Notes: generated by a model not told the origin, from the letters alone. Counted from the stretch's first letter, positions 9,920 to 17,973 are shown. The stretch is 54,739 bases of DNA from Geobacteraceae bacterium (GCA_009773645.1 WSYB01000027.1:1-54739), one strand, 5' to 3'. Translations and numbers: made by a program.

Positions 9920-11143
9920 TTACGTCGGCAGACGAGCACACCACTGGCCGGCCGGAGCGACAAGGACGGGGAGGTCGCCGTTACGGTAAGTGCGGTAGCC
10001 CGGCGCGCTCCGTACCAATTGGACCGCCGGCACCTGCAATGCCCGCTGTATCACAAGGAGCGCCTTGGACGGCTGGTCGGCGGCGAGTTTGCATTCGATC
10101 AGCAGGAGCGGTTTCCGCTCCTTGGCGATGAGGAAATCCACCTCCTGCTGTTCCTTGTTCCGGATAAAGTGGAGGGTAAAATCGCCGGCCCCCATGGCGT
10201 TCCAGCATGTTACAGCCCGCCAGAGCTCGATGGCCACCATGTTTTCAAAACGGGCCGCGGGATCTGTGATCCGGGGGGTATCGAAGAGGTAGACCTTGCG
10301 CTCCTTATGGATCGCCCGGGCAATTCGCTCGGTCCAGGTCGGCAGACTGAAGGTCAGGAAGAAACGCTCGAACAGTGCCAGCCAGTTCTGCACCGTGTTG
10401 TATGTCACCTTGAGGTCGTTGGCCAGCGACGGCACTGAAAGTGGGCTCCCCACCTTTGCGGGGAGGAGATAATAGAGCGTCTCCATGTTGGTCACCGAGC
10501 GGATTTCGGTCAGATCCCTGACATCCTCCCGAATCAATCGCTGGCTGTAGCCAGTCGACCACCGGCGATATGTGGCTGCACGACCGCTCAGAAAGGGTTC
10601 GGGAAAGCCGCTCAATGTTTCCAGCCCTTGCCAGGTTGCGGACAGGGACTCAGCCTGATCCATGGAAATGGCGAGCGGATCGCGGAAAAAATCTTGCAGC
10701 GACCGATTGCCGCCTCCCAGCTCGCCGGCGGTGAACGGCCAGAGATGAAAGAGGAGATAGCGTCCGGCGAGGGAGTCGCCTCCCTTCTGATAGAGGTCGA
10801 GCCGACCACTCCCGGTTATCAGAAATTGGTACTCCTCGCTGAATTGATCGTACACCCCTTTGAGGTAGTTTTTCCAGTCGCGGTATTTATGGATTTCATC
10901 GAAGATGATAAAGGGACGGGAACTGTCGCGGCGGGGGAGAGAGGTAAAGAACGCGGGATTTTCCAGCAGGCGGGTGCGATGCTCGGGAATATCCCAGTTG
11001 CAGTAAAGGCTGTTGCTGAAGCCTTCGGCAATGATCTTCGCCAGGGTGGTCTTGCCCACCTGACGCGGCCCGGCAAGAAACACCATGCTCTTTTCGGCGG
11101 CGAGGGTTTCCCATATTTTGAGATATGCGGGACGGTTTTCCAT
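9920..11143 (-). CDS. AAA ATPase with C-terminal DUF4143-type domain (second of three)
   Basis: A 407-residue P-loop ATPase. Walker A is GPRQVGKTT, Walker B is FIIFDEIHKYRDW, and ITGSGRLDLY is in the sensor position. The C-terminal part ends in a restriction-fold-like core (VDFLIAKERKPLLLIECKL) typical of DUF4143 proteins. Function is unknown. The ATG at 11143 has no clear ribosome-binding site, and a TATAAA box sits only 8 bases upstream, so a leaderless mRNA or a different start is possible. It lies about 150 bp upstream of the other ATPase on the same strand. That gap has its own promoter and one TGTCCCCCGAATT repeat-like string (9868). Confidence 0.85.
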   Translation of the reverse strand: MENRPAYLKIWETLAAEKSMVFLAGPRQVGKTTLAKIIAEGFSNSLYCNWDIPEHRTRLLENPAFFTSLPRRDSSRPFIIFDEIHKYRDWKNYLKGVYDQFSEEYQFLITGSGRLDLYQKGGDSLAGRYLLFHLWPFTAGELGGGNRSLQDFFRDPLAISMDQAESLSATWQGLETLSGFPEPFLSGRAATYRRWSTGYSQRLIREDVRDLTEIRSVTNMETLYYLLPAKVGSPLSVPSLANDLKVTYNTVQNWLALFERFFLTFSLPTWTERIARAIHKERKVYLFDTPRITDPAARFENMVAIELWRAVTCWNAMGAGDFTLHFIRNKEQQEVDFLIAKERKPLLLIECKLAADQPSKALLVIQRALQVPAVQLVRSAPGYRTYRNGDLPVLVAPAGQWCARLPT

Positions 11144-11526
11144 CTGGCTATTTTATAGCATATTGCAATTTGGTCAAGACCATTTTTCAGTGCTATATAA
11201 ATTAGTCAGCACATTGTTCTCTTTCACTCCTGCCCCCGATGCGAACTTTCTGCGGGTCAAGGGGAGTCTGTTTTTCACTTCTTGGCAAGTGGGAGTATTG
11301 CAATATTTTTTACATGTGAAAAACTTCTTTTTGACCGTACCTGGCCGATTTTAAAGAGATTACGGGATGTGAAAACAGCGGCGCAGAAAAAAATCTGCAC
11401 CCTTGAGCATGTACATGCATCCATTGAAGTGCCTGCATGATCGCGAATAGCAGTATCTTTGCATTTGGCATGGTATATGTAGTATAATTGTAATTAGTTT
11501 GATACGAATCAGTATGGAGAATGCCG
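11144..11526. other. Intergenic region between divergent genes
   Basis: About 380 bp, AT-rich, between the ATPase gene (minus) and the DUF4382 lipoprotein gene (plus). I see the lipoprotein promoter at 11459-11488 and a short stem-loop around 11383-11398 (GCAGA/TCTGC). There is no supported ORF or RNA gene. Confidence 0.5.
11459..11488 (+). promoter_or_regulatory. Sigma-70-like promoter of the DUF4382 lipoprotein gene
   Basis: TTGCAT (11459-11464) and perfect TATAAT (11483-11488), spacer 18 bases. It lies 38 bp before the chosen ATG. Confidence 0.6.
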
Positions 11527-13149
11527 ATGAAAGGAACAGGAAAGTTTTTACGCCTCGCAGCGGTCATATTTCCCCTGGCGTTGTTGACGGCCGGCTGCAT
11601 GGGGACGGGCAAGACCCCGCTAGTCGCCACTGTTGATGTGGACGTGACCGATACGGCGGACCTGGAGTATCAGCACGTCTACGTCACCATCAACAAGATC
11701 GAGTTCCATTCGAGCCCCGATGCCGACAGCGACAGCGCCGGCTGGCAGACAGTGGACATATCCGCGAACCCGGTTACCGTTGACCTGGCCCAACTGGCCA
11801 ACGGCAAGATGTACGCGGATACTTCCACCAACAAGAAGGCGCTCTTCAGCGGGATCGCCCTGCCGGCCGACACGTACCGGCAGGTCAGGCTCTACCTGGC
11901 CCCCACGGAGGATGCGGCACTTGCCCCGTCCGCCATTGCCTTGGGCCTGCGATACAACAACCAGGCGACCTTGGATTACGGGACAATCGCCCCCATCCGC
12001 ATCCCTAACTCCGGCGACGGGATCAAGGTCGTTCCCGAATCGCCGCTGGTGGTGACCGCCGGGAAGAACGCCAGGCTGGTCCTCGACTTCAACTTGATGG
12101 ACGACATGATCGATGTCTACCCCAACGGCGAGGTCGAGTGCATCCTGAAGCCGCGGCTCGGCTACTTTGACATGGACGCCGTCGGAGCGATCAAAGGGAG
12201 GGTCGCCTTTGGCAACCTCCACGAATCCTACATGGTCATCAAGGCGGAGCAGGTGGATTCCGGGAAGAGCTTCCGGGTCGTGCGCCGGACAACCATCGTG
12301 GACGAGACCACCGGCGCCTTCAACCTCTATCCGTTGCCGGTCTTCGGCAACGCCACCACCGCCACCTACGATATTCTCCTGCGTGGCAGGAACGCCCAGA
12401 CCGTCATCGTGAAGAACGTGACGGTGCACAAGGGAACCAGCCTGACCGCAGGCGCGGCGGACCTGGGCACCATCGCCATGAACCATGGGAGCGAGTTCGA
12501 AGCACAGATCCTCGACCCATTTCATCCTTCCGGCGCCTGGGTGGGCTTCCACCAGACCCTGACCACGGACCCGGTTCCCTTTGAGGTCCGCACCTACCAC
12601 CTGAACCCCTACACCGGCAAGTTCACCAACCCGGTACAGCTCTCCAGCGAGGCGATCCAGGTGTATGACTTCTCCACCGGGAGCATGAGCGGACCGATCA
12701 GCGACACCACCACCACTCCGGCAAGCTTTTTCGCCGTAACCGAAGCGCCCCTGTACGGCCGCTCTGCCGGCGTAAACGTGGCCGGGGTAACCGGGACAAC
12801 GGTAACCTTTACCCCGAACCCCCTGACGGCACTCCCGAGCGCCAACAAAATCGACATCGCCATTTCCATGCCGGGATCGATGATCGGGACCCTGACCAAG
12901 GGGTACCTCTTCATCACCTACGGCGGCCTGATCATCGACTGCTATCAACTGGATGCGCTCATGGCGGCCGGCGGCGGTTCGCACACCGTCTTGAACCTCC
13001 CCGGCGGCACGGCGGCAACCCCCCTCCCCGGCGCCTTTTACGGGGTGAGCGTCTTCGGCTGGGGGGTGGGCACGTTCGCCTCTGGGGGCCAGCTCCAGGT
13101 AGACCTGACCAGCAGAAACGGAGCCGCCGTCATCACCATGAAGCAGTGA
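11527..13149 (+). CDS. Outer-surface lipoprotein with DUF4382 domain
   Basis: A 540-residue predicted lipoprotein of unknown function. A lipobox (LLTAGC, C24) follows a basic start and a hydrophobic stretch. Residues about 32-190 look like a DUF4382 domain (EYQHVYVTINKIEFHS; later DTYRQVRLYLAP). The rest is rich in Thr, Gly and Pro with beta-type repeats, consistent with an exported beta-sandwich protein. The second ATG is used because GGAGA lies 8 bases before it but only 2 bases before the ATG at 11521. It has its own promoter and shares a bidirectional terminator with the convergent outer-membrane gene. Confidence 0.8.
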   Translation: MKGTGKFLRLAAVIFPLALLTAGCMGTGKTPLVATVDVDVTDTADLEYQHVYVTINKIEFHSSPDADSDSAGWQTVDISANPVTVDLAQLANGKMYADTSTNKKALFSGIALPADTYRQVRLYLAPTEDAALAPSAIALGLRYNNQATLDYGTIAPIRIPNSGDGIKVVPESPLVVTAGKNARLVLDFNLMDDMIDVYPNGEVECILKPRLGYFDMDAVGAIKGRVAFGNLHESYMVIKAEQVDSGKSFRVVRRTTIVDETTGAFNLYPLPVFGNATTATYDILLRGRNAQTVIVKNVTVHKGTSLTAGAADLGTIAMNHGSEFEAQILDPFHPSGAWVGFHQTLTTDPVPFEVRTYHLNPYTGKFTNPVQLSSEAIQVYDFSTGSMSGPISDTTTTPASFFAVTEAPLYGRSAGVNVAGVTGTTVTFTPNPLTALPSANKIDIAISMPGSMIGTLTKGYLFITYGGLIIDCYQLDALMAAGGGSHTVLNLPGGTAATPLPGAFYGVSVFGWGVGTFASGGQLQVDLTSRNGAAVITMKQ

Positions 13150-13163
13150 GCGGCAGGAACCCA

Positions 13164-13194
13164 AAAAGCCCCGCGTCGCCAGCGCGGGGCTTTT
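13164..13194. terminator. Bidirectional Rho-independent terminator
   Basis: A 12-bp perfect stem (AAAAGCCCCGCG/CGCGGGGCTTTT) with a 7-base loop, flanked by A-rich and T-rich tracts. It serves both the lipoprotein gene on its left and the convergent outer-membrane gene on its right. Confidence 0.9.
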
Positions 13195-13215
13195 GTTTTG
13201 GTAGGGCCGCCGGGC

Positions 13216-14535
13216 TCAGAACCCCTTCGCCCAGATGATGGTAATGTTGCTTCCTGCCTTACCGTTGCGCAGGACGCTGCTATCGTAGGAGTATTCCAGG
13301 GAGAGCACCGATTCCCAGAGAAAGCCGCTGGTAATGGCGGCGGTGAATGCCTCGCCGCTGTTCTCCAGGGTTTTCAGGCGCCGGGTGGTGAAGATTTCCC
13401 GATTCACCCAGGCAAAGGTGCTGCGCAGGTGGAAGTAGAGGAAGAAGAGGAGTTCGCGCCGGTACTCGGCGGAACCGATCAGGTATTCGGAGGCGGGAAA
13501 CTGGTTGAACATGGCGCCGGGGTAGACCTGCCGGAAGAGGTCATCGGTCTCGGAAGGCAACGGCCCGCCGCCGATGCGGAAGGAGGAGAAGCGGTCGAGA
13601 GTGTCGTAGGGGGCAGAGCCGCCGTAGAAGCTGAAGATAAGACGGTTTCTCTCGGAGAGGCCGGGGATGCCGGTTGCCGCGATGAGGTAGCCGGAGAGCT
13701 TGAGGTAGTCACGCGTCTCGTCACGGGTGAAGGTGGCGCCACCGTAGTTGGCGTCGGACCATGAGTCGCGCCGCGCAAACTCGACGTCCATGCCGGCGGC
13801 CACCCCCCGGTGGGGAAGTTCCATCAGGTTTCTGCGCAGGCCGTCGTAACGGACCCTGAGGAGCGGCCCGTGCACCAGGGTGTCGGGGGGGAGAAACACG
13901 TTCGGTCCGGTATCCTCAACCCTGTCTGAGTAGAGGTACCCCCCCTGGTAGAAAAGCTGGACCCTCAGGTCGTTGTCCGCCTGGAAGGGGGCCACCGGCA
14001 GCCGCAGCCCGGCCCCCAACCGGCCGTTCACCGTTCCGAAGATGATGGAGGTCCGCAATATCGTCTGACCACCGGCGATCTCCGGCTGGGCGAAGGGGAC
14101 GGTGTTGTTGTCCAGGTGCCCCAGCAGCTGCCACTTGCCGAAGGTCTCGGAGATGTCCGCCTCGTTGACCATGATGCTGAAGATTCCTCGAAAGCGGGTA
14201 TCATCCCAGCGGTGCTTCCAGTAGAAGGCGCCGAAGGGAAGGAATTGCGCTTCCGCCAACGGCGGGGTGAAGATGGTGGCCCCCATCACCAGGGCGGCGG
14301 CGTTGTCCCGGTTGCGCCCCAGGATATCGATGGTCCGGCCGAACACCTCCGGCTTGCTGGGCTCTCCCGCAAGAGGGGTGTGGTATTCGGACTCCGCGGG
14401 GGGGTTCTTTTGCGACTTCTGCGCGATGCCGGTTGTCTCTTCGGCAGAGGCCGTATCCCAAGGCGATCCAGCCAGCGCAATGCAGAAAAGGAACACGGTC
14501 AAGGAAATCGTAACGCTATCAAATGCATTTTTCAT
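13216..14535 (-). CDS. Predicted outer-membrane beta-barrel protein
   Basis: A 439-residue protein with an N-terminal signal sequence (cleavage likely after TASA). Many alternating amphipathic strands follow, ending in a terminal Phe (ITIIWAKGF), the usual C-terminal signature of BAM-assembled barrels. Several features (RGVAAGMDVEF; strands with aromatic girdles; no POTRA domains) resemble the surface-antigen barrel part of the BamA/Omp85 family, but that assignment is tentative. It follows the 136-aa membrane protein by 37 bp and is probably co-transcribed with it. No strong ribosome-binding site is visible, and substrate or role is unknown. Confidence 0.7.
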   Translation of the reverse strand: MKNAFDSVTISLTVFLFCIALAGSPWDTASAEETTGIAQKSQKNPPAESEYHTPLAGEPSKPEVFGRTIDILGRNRDNAAALVMGATIFTPPLAEAQFLPFGAFYWKHRWDDTRFRGIFSIMVNEADISETFGKWQLLGHLDNNTVPFAQPEIAGGQTILRTSIIFGTVNGRLGAGLRLPVAPFQADNDLRVQLFYQGGYLYSDRVEDTGPNVFLPPDTLVHGPLLRVRYDGLRRNLMELPHRGVAAGMDVEFARRDSWSDANYGGATFTRDETRDYLKLSGYLIAATGIPGLSERNRLIFSFYGGSAPYDTLDRFSSFRIGGGPLPSETDDLFRQVYPGAMFNQFPASEYLIGSAEYRRELLFFLYFHLRSTFAWVNREIFTTRRLKTLENSGEAFTAAITSGFLWESVLSLEYSYDSSVLRNGKAGSNITIIWAKGF

Positions 14536-14572
14536 GTTAATACCCGTTTAATCTACGAACCAACCAATCAGG

Positions 14573-14983
14573 TCACAGAAATATACCCAGGCCGAGGAGA
14601 ACCTGCACCGGGTAGAGCAGGAGAATGACGATGCCGAGAACGAAATGGACCGTTCGCCACGGCGGCGCCGGTCCCTTCAGTCTGCGCGAGACGAGGAAAG
14701 AAGCGCTGATGAAGAACACCAGTGTTGTCCCCGTAAGAAAATGCGCGGGATAGTGGAATATCCGGCCGTGGTCGATCAGCGCCAGGGTCATTCCGACGAA
14801 GAAGCCGCAGATGCCCAGGGCCGCAGCGATCGGGCCTGCCTGGCGGTGCTTTTTGATAGCCGGGACGAGCGGCGTCCCGGCCAGGCGGTGCTTGCGTATC
14901 TGCAACCCGAGCCATCCCTGGCGGATGAAGAAGAGCATGACGAGGAAATTGAATGTGCCGTGCGCTAATTTTAGGTATTCCAT
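14573..14983 (-). CDS. Four-helix membrane protein, DUF4079-like
   Basis: 136 residues with four predicted transmembrane segments (about 9-27, 52-70, 82-98 and 112-135). Histidines at 8, 72, 77, 81 and 113 lie near the helix ends, an arrangement like the di-heme b561-type fold, so b-heme binding is possible but unproven. The LIDHGRIFHYPAHFLTGTT segment and length suit the DUF4079 family. The start has GAGAG seven bases upstream. It is the first gene of a likely two-gene operon with the outer-membrane barrel protein. Confidence 0.65.
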   Translation of the reverse strand: MEYLKLAHGTFNFLVMLFFIRQGWLGLQIRKHRLAGTPLVPAIKKHRQAGPIAAALGICGFFVGMTLALIDHGRIFHYPAHFLTGTTLVFFISASFLVSRRLKGPAPPWRTVHFVLGIVILLLYPVQVLLGLGIFL

Positions 14984-15183
14984 GGCCTCGCTCTCAGTGT
15001 ACTGATTTACATGAGTTTAACCGACCATGCTGTGTTGGCAAGGTGCCAAACAGCATCAAGCGAGATCGATTAATAAATTATTCTGCATCAAGATAATATC
15101 ATTACACTTTTCAAGAACCGTCCCAAAACGCCTTTGTTATGGTCGAGGTGAAGACCTGACATTGGCTGTTTGCATTCGGATAC

Positions 15184-15206
15184 AAAAAAACCTGCAATCG
15201 CAGGTT
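15184..15206 (-). terminator. Rho-independent terminator of the mntA-hepT operon
   Basis: Minus-strand stem AACCTGC/GCAGGTT with a 4-base loop, followed by seven T. It begins 2 bp after the hepT stop codon. Confidence 0.85.
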
Positions 15207-15207
15207 T

Positions 15208-15558
15208 TCATGTGCTGGATAGTTCCCCTGTTAACCACTCTATTTGCTGCAACAATTCCGGCATCTTGACCGATACGACGTCCCAGATAATATCCTCATC
15301 GATACCAAAATAATCGTGTACGACGATATCACGCAATCCGGCCATTTTCTTCCATTCCACAGCCGGATATCGTCTGCGGATATCTGCCGGCACTTTCTTG
15401 GCCGCCTCACCGATAATAGCCAAATTTCGAATAACCGCGTCAACGGTTTTGGAATCGCCTAGAAACTCTTCGCGGGACATGGAACCGGCATATTCCAGCA
15501 CCCGTGATGCGCTCTCGCGGATATCCAGCAGAAAAAGGCGCCAGTTCCTCTCAGACAT
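15208..15558 (-). CDS. hepT: HepT-like HEPN (DUF86) toxin
   Basis: HEPN-domain ribonuclease toxin of type VII (HepT/MntA) toxin-antitoxin systems. The catalytic R-x4-H-x-Y motif is exact in RDIVVHDY. In characterised members the antitoxin adds AMP groups to that Tyr to silence the toxin. Length (116 aa from MSERNWRL) is normal. The frame is open to 15618, but MSERNWRL has a GTGAGG site, and its ATG overlaps the mntA stop by 8 bp, indicating translational coupling. A terminator follows at once. The module borders the first cassette-like region. Confidence 0.88.
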   Translation of the reverse strand: MSERNWRLFLLDIRESASRVLEYAGSMSREEFLGDSKTVDAVIRNLAIIGEAAKKVPADIRRRYPAVEWKKMAGLRDIVVHDYFGIDEDIIWDVVSVKMPELLQQIEWLTGELSST

Positions 15559-15856
15559 GAACCGCCTCACGTAAAATCCTGGCCTTGAGTTCTTCCCTGA
15601 CGGAGTCCTTAAGGACAAGGTCCACCTTTCCCCCTATGGCGCGACCCAGGAAAAACTTCAGCTCCATGTAGTTGTCAAATGTCTTGTGGGCCTTGTCAAG
15701 CTCCACGAGAATGTCGATGTCGCTTCGCCGCTTCTGCTGCCCCTTCGCATAGGAGCCGAACACGGCCAGATCAACCACGCCGAACCGTTCGGCCAGCCCT
15801 TCCCTGCAAGCCTTCAACACCGAAAGCAGTTCATCCCTTGTCCGCACCTTTTTCAT
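15551..15856 (-). CDS. mntA: MntA-like nucleotidyltransferase antitoxin
   Basis: A 101-residue minimal nucleotidyltransferase with the exact GS-x10-D-x-D motif (GSYAKGQQKRRSDID). MntA proteins neutralise HepT by polyadenylylating or AMPylating its active-site Tyr. It is the first gene of the operon. GGAG lies 7 bases before the ATG, and a well-spaced promoter is 31 bp upstream. Antitoxin first and toxin second, with overlapping reading frames, is the usual order. Confidence 0.88.
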   Translation of the reverse strand: MKKVRTRDELLSVLKACREGLAERFGVVDLAVFGSYAKGQQKRRSDIDILVELDKAHKTFDNYMELKFFLGRAIGGKVDLVLKDSVREELKARILREAVHV

Positions 15857-15886
15857 ACGTCATCTCCGCATTCACGAATGCTAAGG

Positions 15887-15915
15887 AGTATAATCAGTTT
15901 TGTCGGCATGTGCAA
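15887..15915 (-). promoter_or_regulatory. Sigma-70 promoter of mntA-hepT
   Basis: Minus-strand TTGCAC (15910-15915) and TATACT (15887-15892), spacer 17 bases. Confidence 0.65.
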
Positions 15916-15942
15916 TCATGAATAAACATGGTGTTTTTGTGA

Positions 15943-15997
15943 ATTTAGTATGATGTCCCCCGAATTGGAATGTTGATTTAGTATGATGTCCCCCGAA
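15943..15997. repeat. Two direct copies of a 22-bp TGATGTCCCCCGAA repeat
   Basis: Two identical 22-bp copies (15943-15964 and 15976-15997) each contain TTAGTATGATGTCCCCCGAA and are offset by 33 bp. A related TGTCCCCCGAATT string occurs at 9868 and a TTCGGGGAC string at 17946. Such strings are scattered in Geobacter-type genomes and are probably repeat-element debris. The surrounding 15857-16073 interval holds no supported gene apart from a possible broken cassette tail at its right end. Confidence 0.7.
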
Positions 15998-16073
15998 CTC
16001 CCCCCTTCAACAATTTGGTTCGGGTGTCGCTTTGACAAATTCCTTTAATTCAATGATTTGTTCCTTTCTGTTC

Positions 16074-16139
16074 TCATAACGCCGGGGTGAGCGGCGGCGC
16101 AGTCTTATCGGGCCGCCCGTCACTGCCCGTTGGTTGAAA
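16074..16139 (-). other. attC-like recombination site 1 (array 1)
   Basis: Read on the minus strand, an R''-like TTTCAAC and an R'-like GTTATGA bracket a 66-bp imperfect hairpin. Its L''/L' arms are GTGACGGGCGGC and GCCGCCGCTCAC (10 of 12 positions pair) with a GC-poor loop. It sits about 50 bp after the stop of the minus-strand lipoprotein gene, as expected for an integron cassette. No integrase is in the window. Confidence 0.6.
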
Positions 16140-16190
16140 AGTCTGTAGTTAGCCACACTTAACTTGATGAAATGGTTTGTCCATCTCTTT

Positions 16191-16712
16191 TTACCAACAG
16201 TATGTCTGTATCTGTCCATTAATCATTCTTGTCTTACAGTGTGTCTGATCAAATTGCTGTTGCTGTAGTGGCTGTGTCTGTTGCTGTATTTGCTGTTGTA
16301 TAATTTGTAGCTGTTCTTGATTGAATTGCATCTGTCGATCTATCGTACCCATATCATATTGCATCAGTAATAGTTCCGCCTTGAGATCTAACTCTTGCCC
16401 AGGAGCGTTAACAGGACGAATAAACGTATATTTCTGTGATGTGCCGTTTTTGGCATATAAAGTTCGTGGACCATCTGCAGTGGCCCCACTTACCCAACGT
16501 GCTGTAGTTGGTGCTAAGGTAACGTTGCCACTCTTTATGGCATCATCTGTTGGGGTGTAGTAGAGTGTTAAAGGCATAAGCCCCAATTTCTGCCCCCTTC
16601 CGTCGTAAAGCGTTGCCCCATAGGGGTCAGATTTGAATGTAACTGCAAATCTTTGAGTACAACCTAAACAAAGGGAAATCACAAAACATATCAATGCAAT
16701 TGTCTTTAACAT
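16191..16712 (-). CDS. Cassette-borne small lipoprotein, Gln-rich C-terminus
   Basis: A 173-residue predicted lipoprotein; lipobox LCLGC follows a hydrophobic start, with modified Cys at about residue 18. The N-terminal half (AVTFKSDPYGATLYDGRG; LGLMPLTLYYTPT) resembles the PEGA-like sandwich seen in many surface lipoproteins. The C-terminal third is very Gln-rich (QQQIQQQTQPLQQQQ), possibly coiled or disordered. I do not recognise the family. It is bracketed by attC-like sites on both sides and appears to be an integron cassette gene. A TTGACT -35-like box and a 6-bp inverted repeat lie upstream. Confidence 0.75.
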   Translation of the reverse strand: MLKTIALICFVISLCLGCTQRFAVTFKSDPYGATLYDGRGQKLGLMPLTLYYTPTDDAIKSGNVTLAPTTARWVSGATADGPRTLYAKNGTSQKYTFIRPVNAPGQELDLKAELLLMQYDMGTIDRQMQFNQEQLQIIQQQIQQQTQPLQQQQFDQTHCKTRMINGQIQTYCW

Positions 16713-16818
16713 TTACTACCACCTACGAAGTGTTCGCTTGATTTTTGATATACACAATAAATTTCATCATGTTGTTTAAGTCAATTGCTGCAATTTCAGC
16801 AATGGGGGTCTACGCAAT

Positions 16819-16888
16819 TGACAACGGTTTCGCCAGTAACCGGCGCGGCGGCTTTATTGCCGCGTCCGAGTGCACTGCCTAGTTGGAC
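16819..16888 (-). other. attC-like recombination site 2 (array 1)
   Basis: On the minus strand, R''-like GTCCAAC and R'-like GTTGTCA enclose a 70-bp imperfect hairpin whose apex is GCGGC-AATAAA-GCCGC with outer CAGT/ACTG pairing. Its R' heptamer is identical to that of the neighbouring site at 16964. No ORF lies between the two sites. Confidence 0.6.
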
Positions 16889-16963
16889 CGTACCCCCTTG
16901 GAAGATCTCGGGAACATGGCATGCTTGAAGTTTCGGGCAGTTAGAGAGCTAGAGTCGACAAAA

Positions 16964-17024
16964 TGACAACGTCACCGGAAGGTTCCCGTGCGATTTTCAA
17001 AATCGTCTACACCTGCCGTTATCT
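16964..17024 (-). other. attC-like recombination site 3 (array 1)
   Basis: On the minus strand an AGATAAC box overlaps the stop codon of the 17019-17339 gene, and GTTGTCA closes the site 61 bp on. Between them is a 15-bp inverted repeat (CGATTTTCAAAATCG, 16991-17005) flanked by GTG/CAC. Less symmetrical than the other sites. The interval 16889-16963 to its left would be a cassette without a gene. Confidence 0.45.
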
Positions 17025-17339
17025 GTTATTTAATCGTATTTCAGTTATGCGTCCCATTTTTTCAATTTCAACCACAAGTACTTGACCAACAGAAAGACGA
17101 CTTAAAGGATCATTTTCTTTACCCTCAACTTTTATTTGGTAGTAAGGGCCGTAACCTGCTTTCGAGTAAATTATACAACCGGCCATTCTCTCACCGTTCG
17201 GACAAATAACTCTGATATCGTCCGAATGCAGTTGCTGGGCCTCTATGTCCTTGTAGTTAACTTGGCTTTTAGGGATCGTAATTGGCCTGTGTAAATAGTT
17301 TAGAAATGCATTGCCCACTCTGAATCTGAAGCTGATCAT
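17019..17339 (-). CDS. Cassette-borne hypothetical protein (106 aa)
   Basis: Unrecognised 106-residue basic protein beginning MISFRFRVGNAFLNYL. It has a short beta-rich C-terminal half (GCIIYSKAGYGPYYQIKVEG). No signal peptide or membrane segment. The start was chosen because GGAGGG lies 6 bases before this ATG; the longer frame (to 17459) runs back through a group II intron-like structure. An attC-like site overlaps its stop codon, consistent with a cassette gene. Confidence 0.6.
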   Translation of the reverse strand: MISFRFRVGNAFLNYLHRPITIPKSQVNYKDIEAQQLHSDDIRVICPNGERMAGCIIYSKAGYGPYYQIKVEGKENDPLSRLSVGQVLVVEIEKMGRITEIRLNNR

Positions 17340-17370
17340 ATGCATCCCTCCATTGAATTTTTGCCACCCA

Positions 17371-17520
17371 GCATTTCTGCGGTAGAAATGCCGGTTACCC
17401 GGCACCCCCCGCACAGTCCCGGACGTGCAGTTTTCCCGCATCCGTTTCCTCGGTTGCACTCGCTTCCGCGCTAGACGTAGCTTTCAAGGATATCTCCGTC
17501 GGCTGACTTCGGTTATCCGC
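17371..17520 (-). mobile_element. Group II intron-like remnant (RNA part only)
   Basis: Minus-strand sequence from GGATAACCGAAGTCAGCCGA through GGATGCGGGAAAACTGCACG to GGGTGCCGGGTAACCGGC resembles the structured RNA found just before the reverse-transcriptase ORF of bacterial group II introns. Several short hairpins are visible (17371-17378 with 17384-17391; 17391-17402). No reverse-transcriptase ORF follows, so only a fragment remains. Identification is from memory of the motif. No gene is seen in 17521-17645. Confidence 0.5.
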
Positions 17521-17645
17521 GGCCACGCTATCTTTACCCGATCAAGAACTTGGTCGTCCCCAGTTGAAACTTTTCCGCTTGCCACCTCTCCGATGAAAAC
17601 CACGGGGTCTGACTTTCTGACATTCCATCCGGTCTTGAAAGTCAA

Positions 17646-17713
17646 GGGCTCGGGGGTCAAATCTTCAAGGGCTCGGGGGAAGGGCTCGGGGGTCAAAGGG
17701 CTCGGGGGTCAAA
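17646..17713 (+). repeat. Short tandem repeat of a GGGCTCGGGGGTCAAA unit
   Basis: Three full copies (17646-17661, 17682-17697, 17698-17713) and one truncated copy (17669-17680) of a 16-bp G-rich unit. The repeats are embedded in a gene-free stretch (17340-17973). Nothing else is recognised in 17714-17973. Confidence 0.75.
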
Positions 17714-17973
17714 TCTTTGATGTTGACAAACCCCTTCGGCTCCGATATCAGAAACGATCTTCTCCGCCAACTCTAGCTTACTCTCCCCTTCCCCACCAAA
17801 CAAAAAAGCCGCCCAAGCTTTTTATTCGGCTCGTAGCGGCTTTCGGCATTATGCTGAAAATCCCTCCATCTCAATTCCCCCGCATAACATTAAGACAGCC
17901 CCAATGTACCTGAAACGGGAGCTTCGGTCAAATTTTCTAATAATTCGGGGACTGGAGAAAATGTGGGCATCTC

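Noticed and set aside
11620-13164. Minus-strand ORF (514 aa) opposite the DUF4382 lipoprotein
   Set aside because: Shadow; the plus-strand gene has a lipobox, promoter and ribosome-binding site.
16007-16219. Minus-strand 70-aa ORF
   Set aside because: Its middle is the attC-like site 1 read through. At most its last 20 or so residues could be a broken cassette gene.
17484-17696. Minus-strand 70-aa ORF beside the group II intron-like fragment
   Set aside because: Low-complexity product made of the tandem repeat and structured RNA; no ribosome-binding site.
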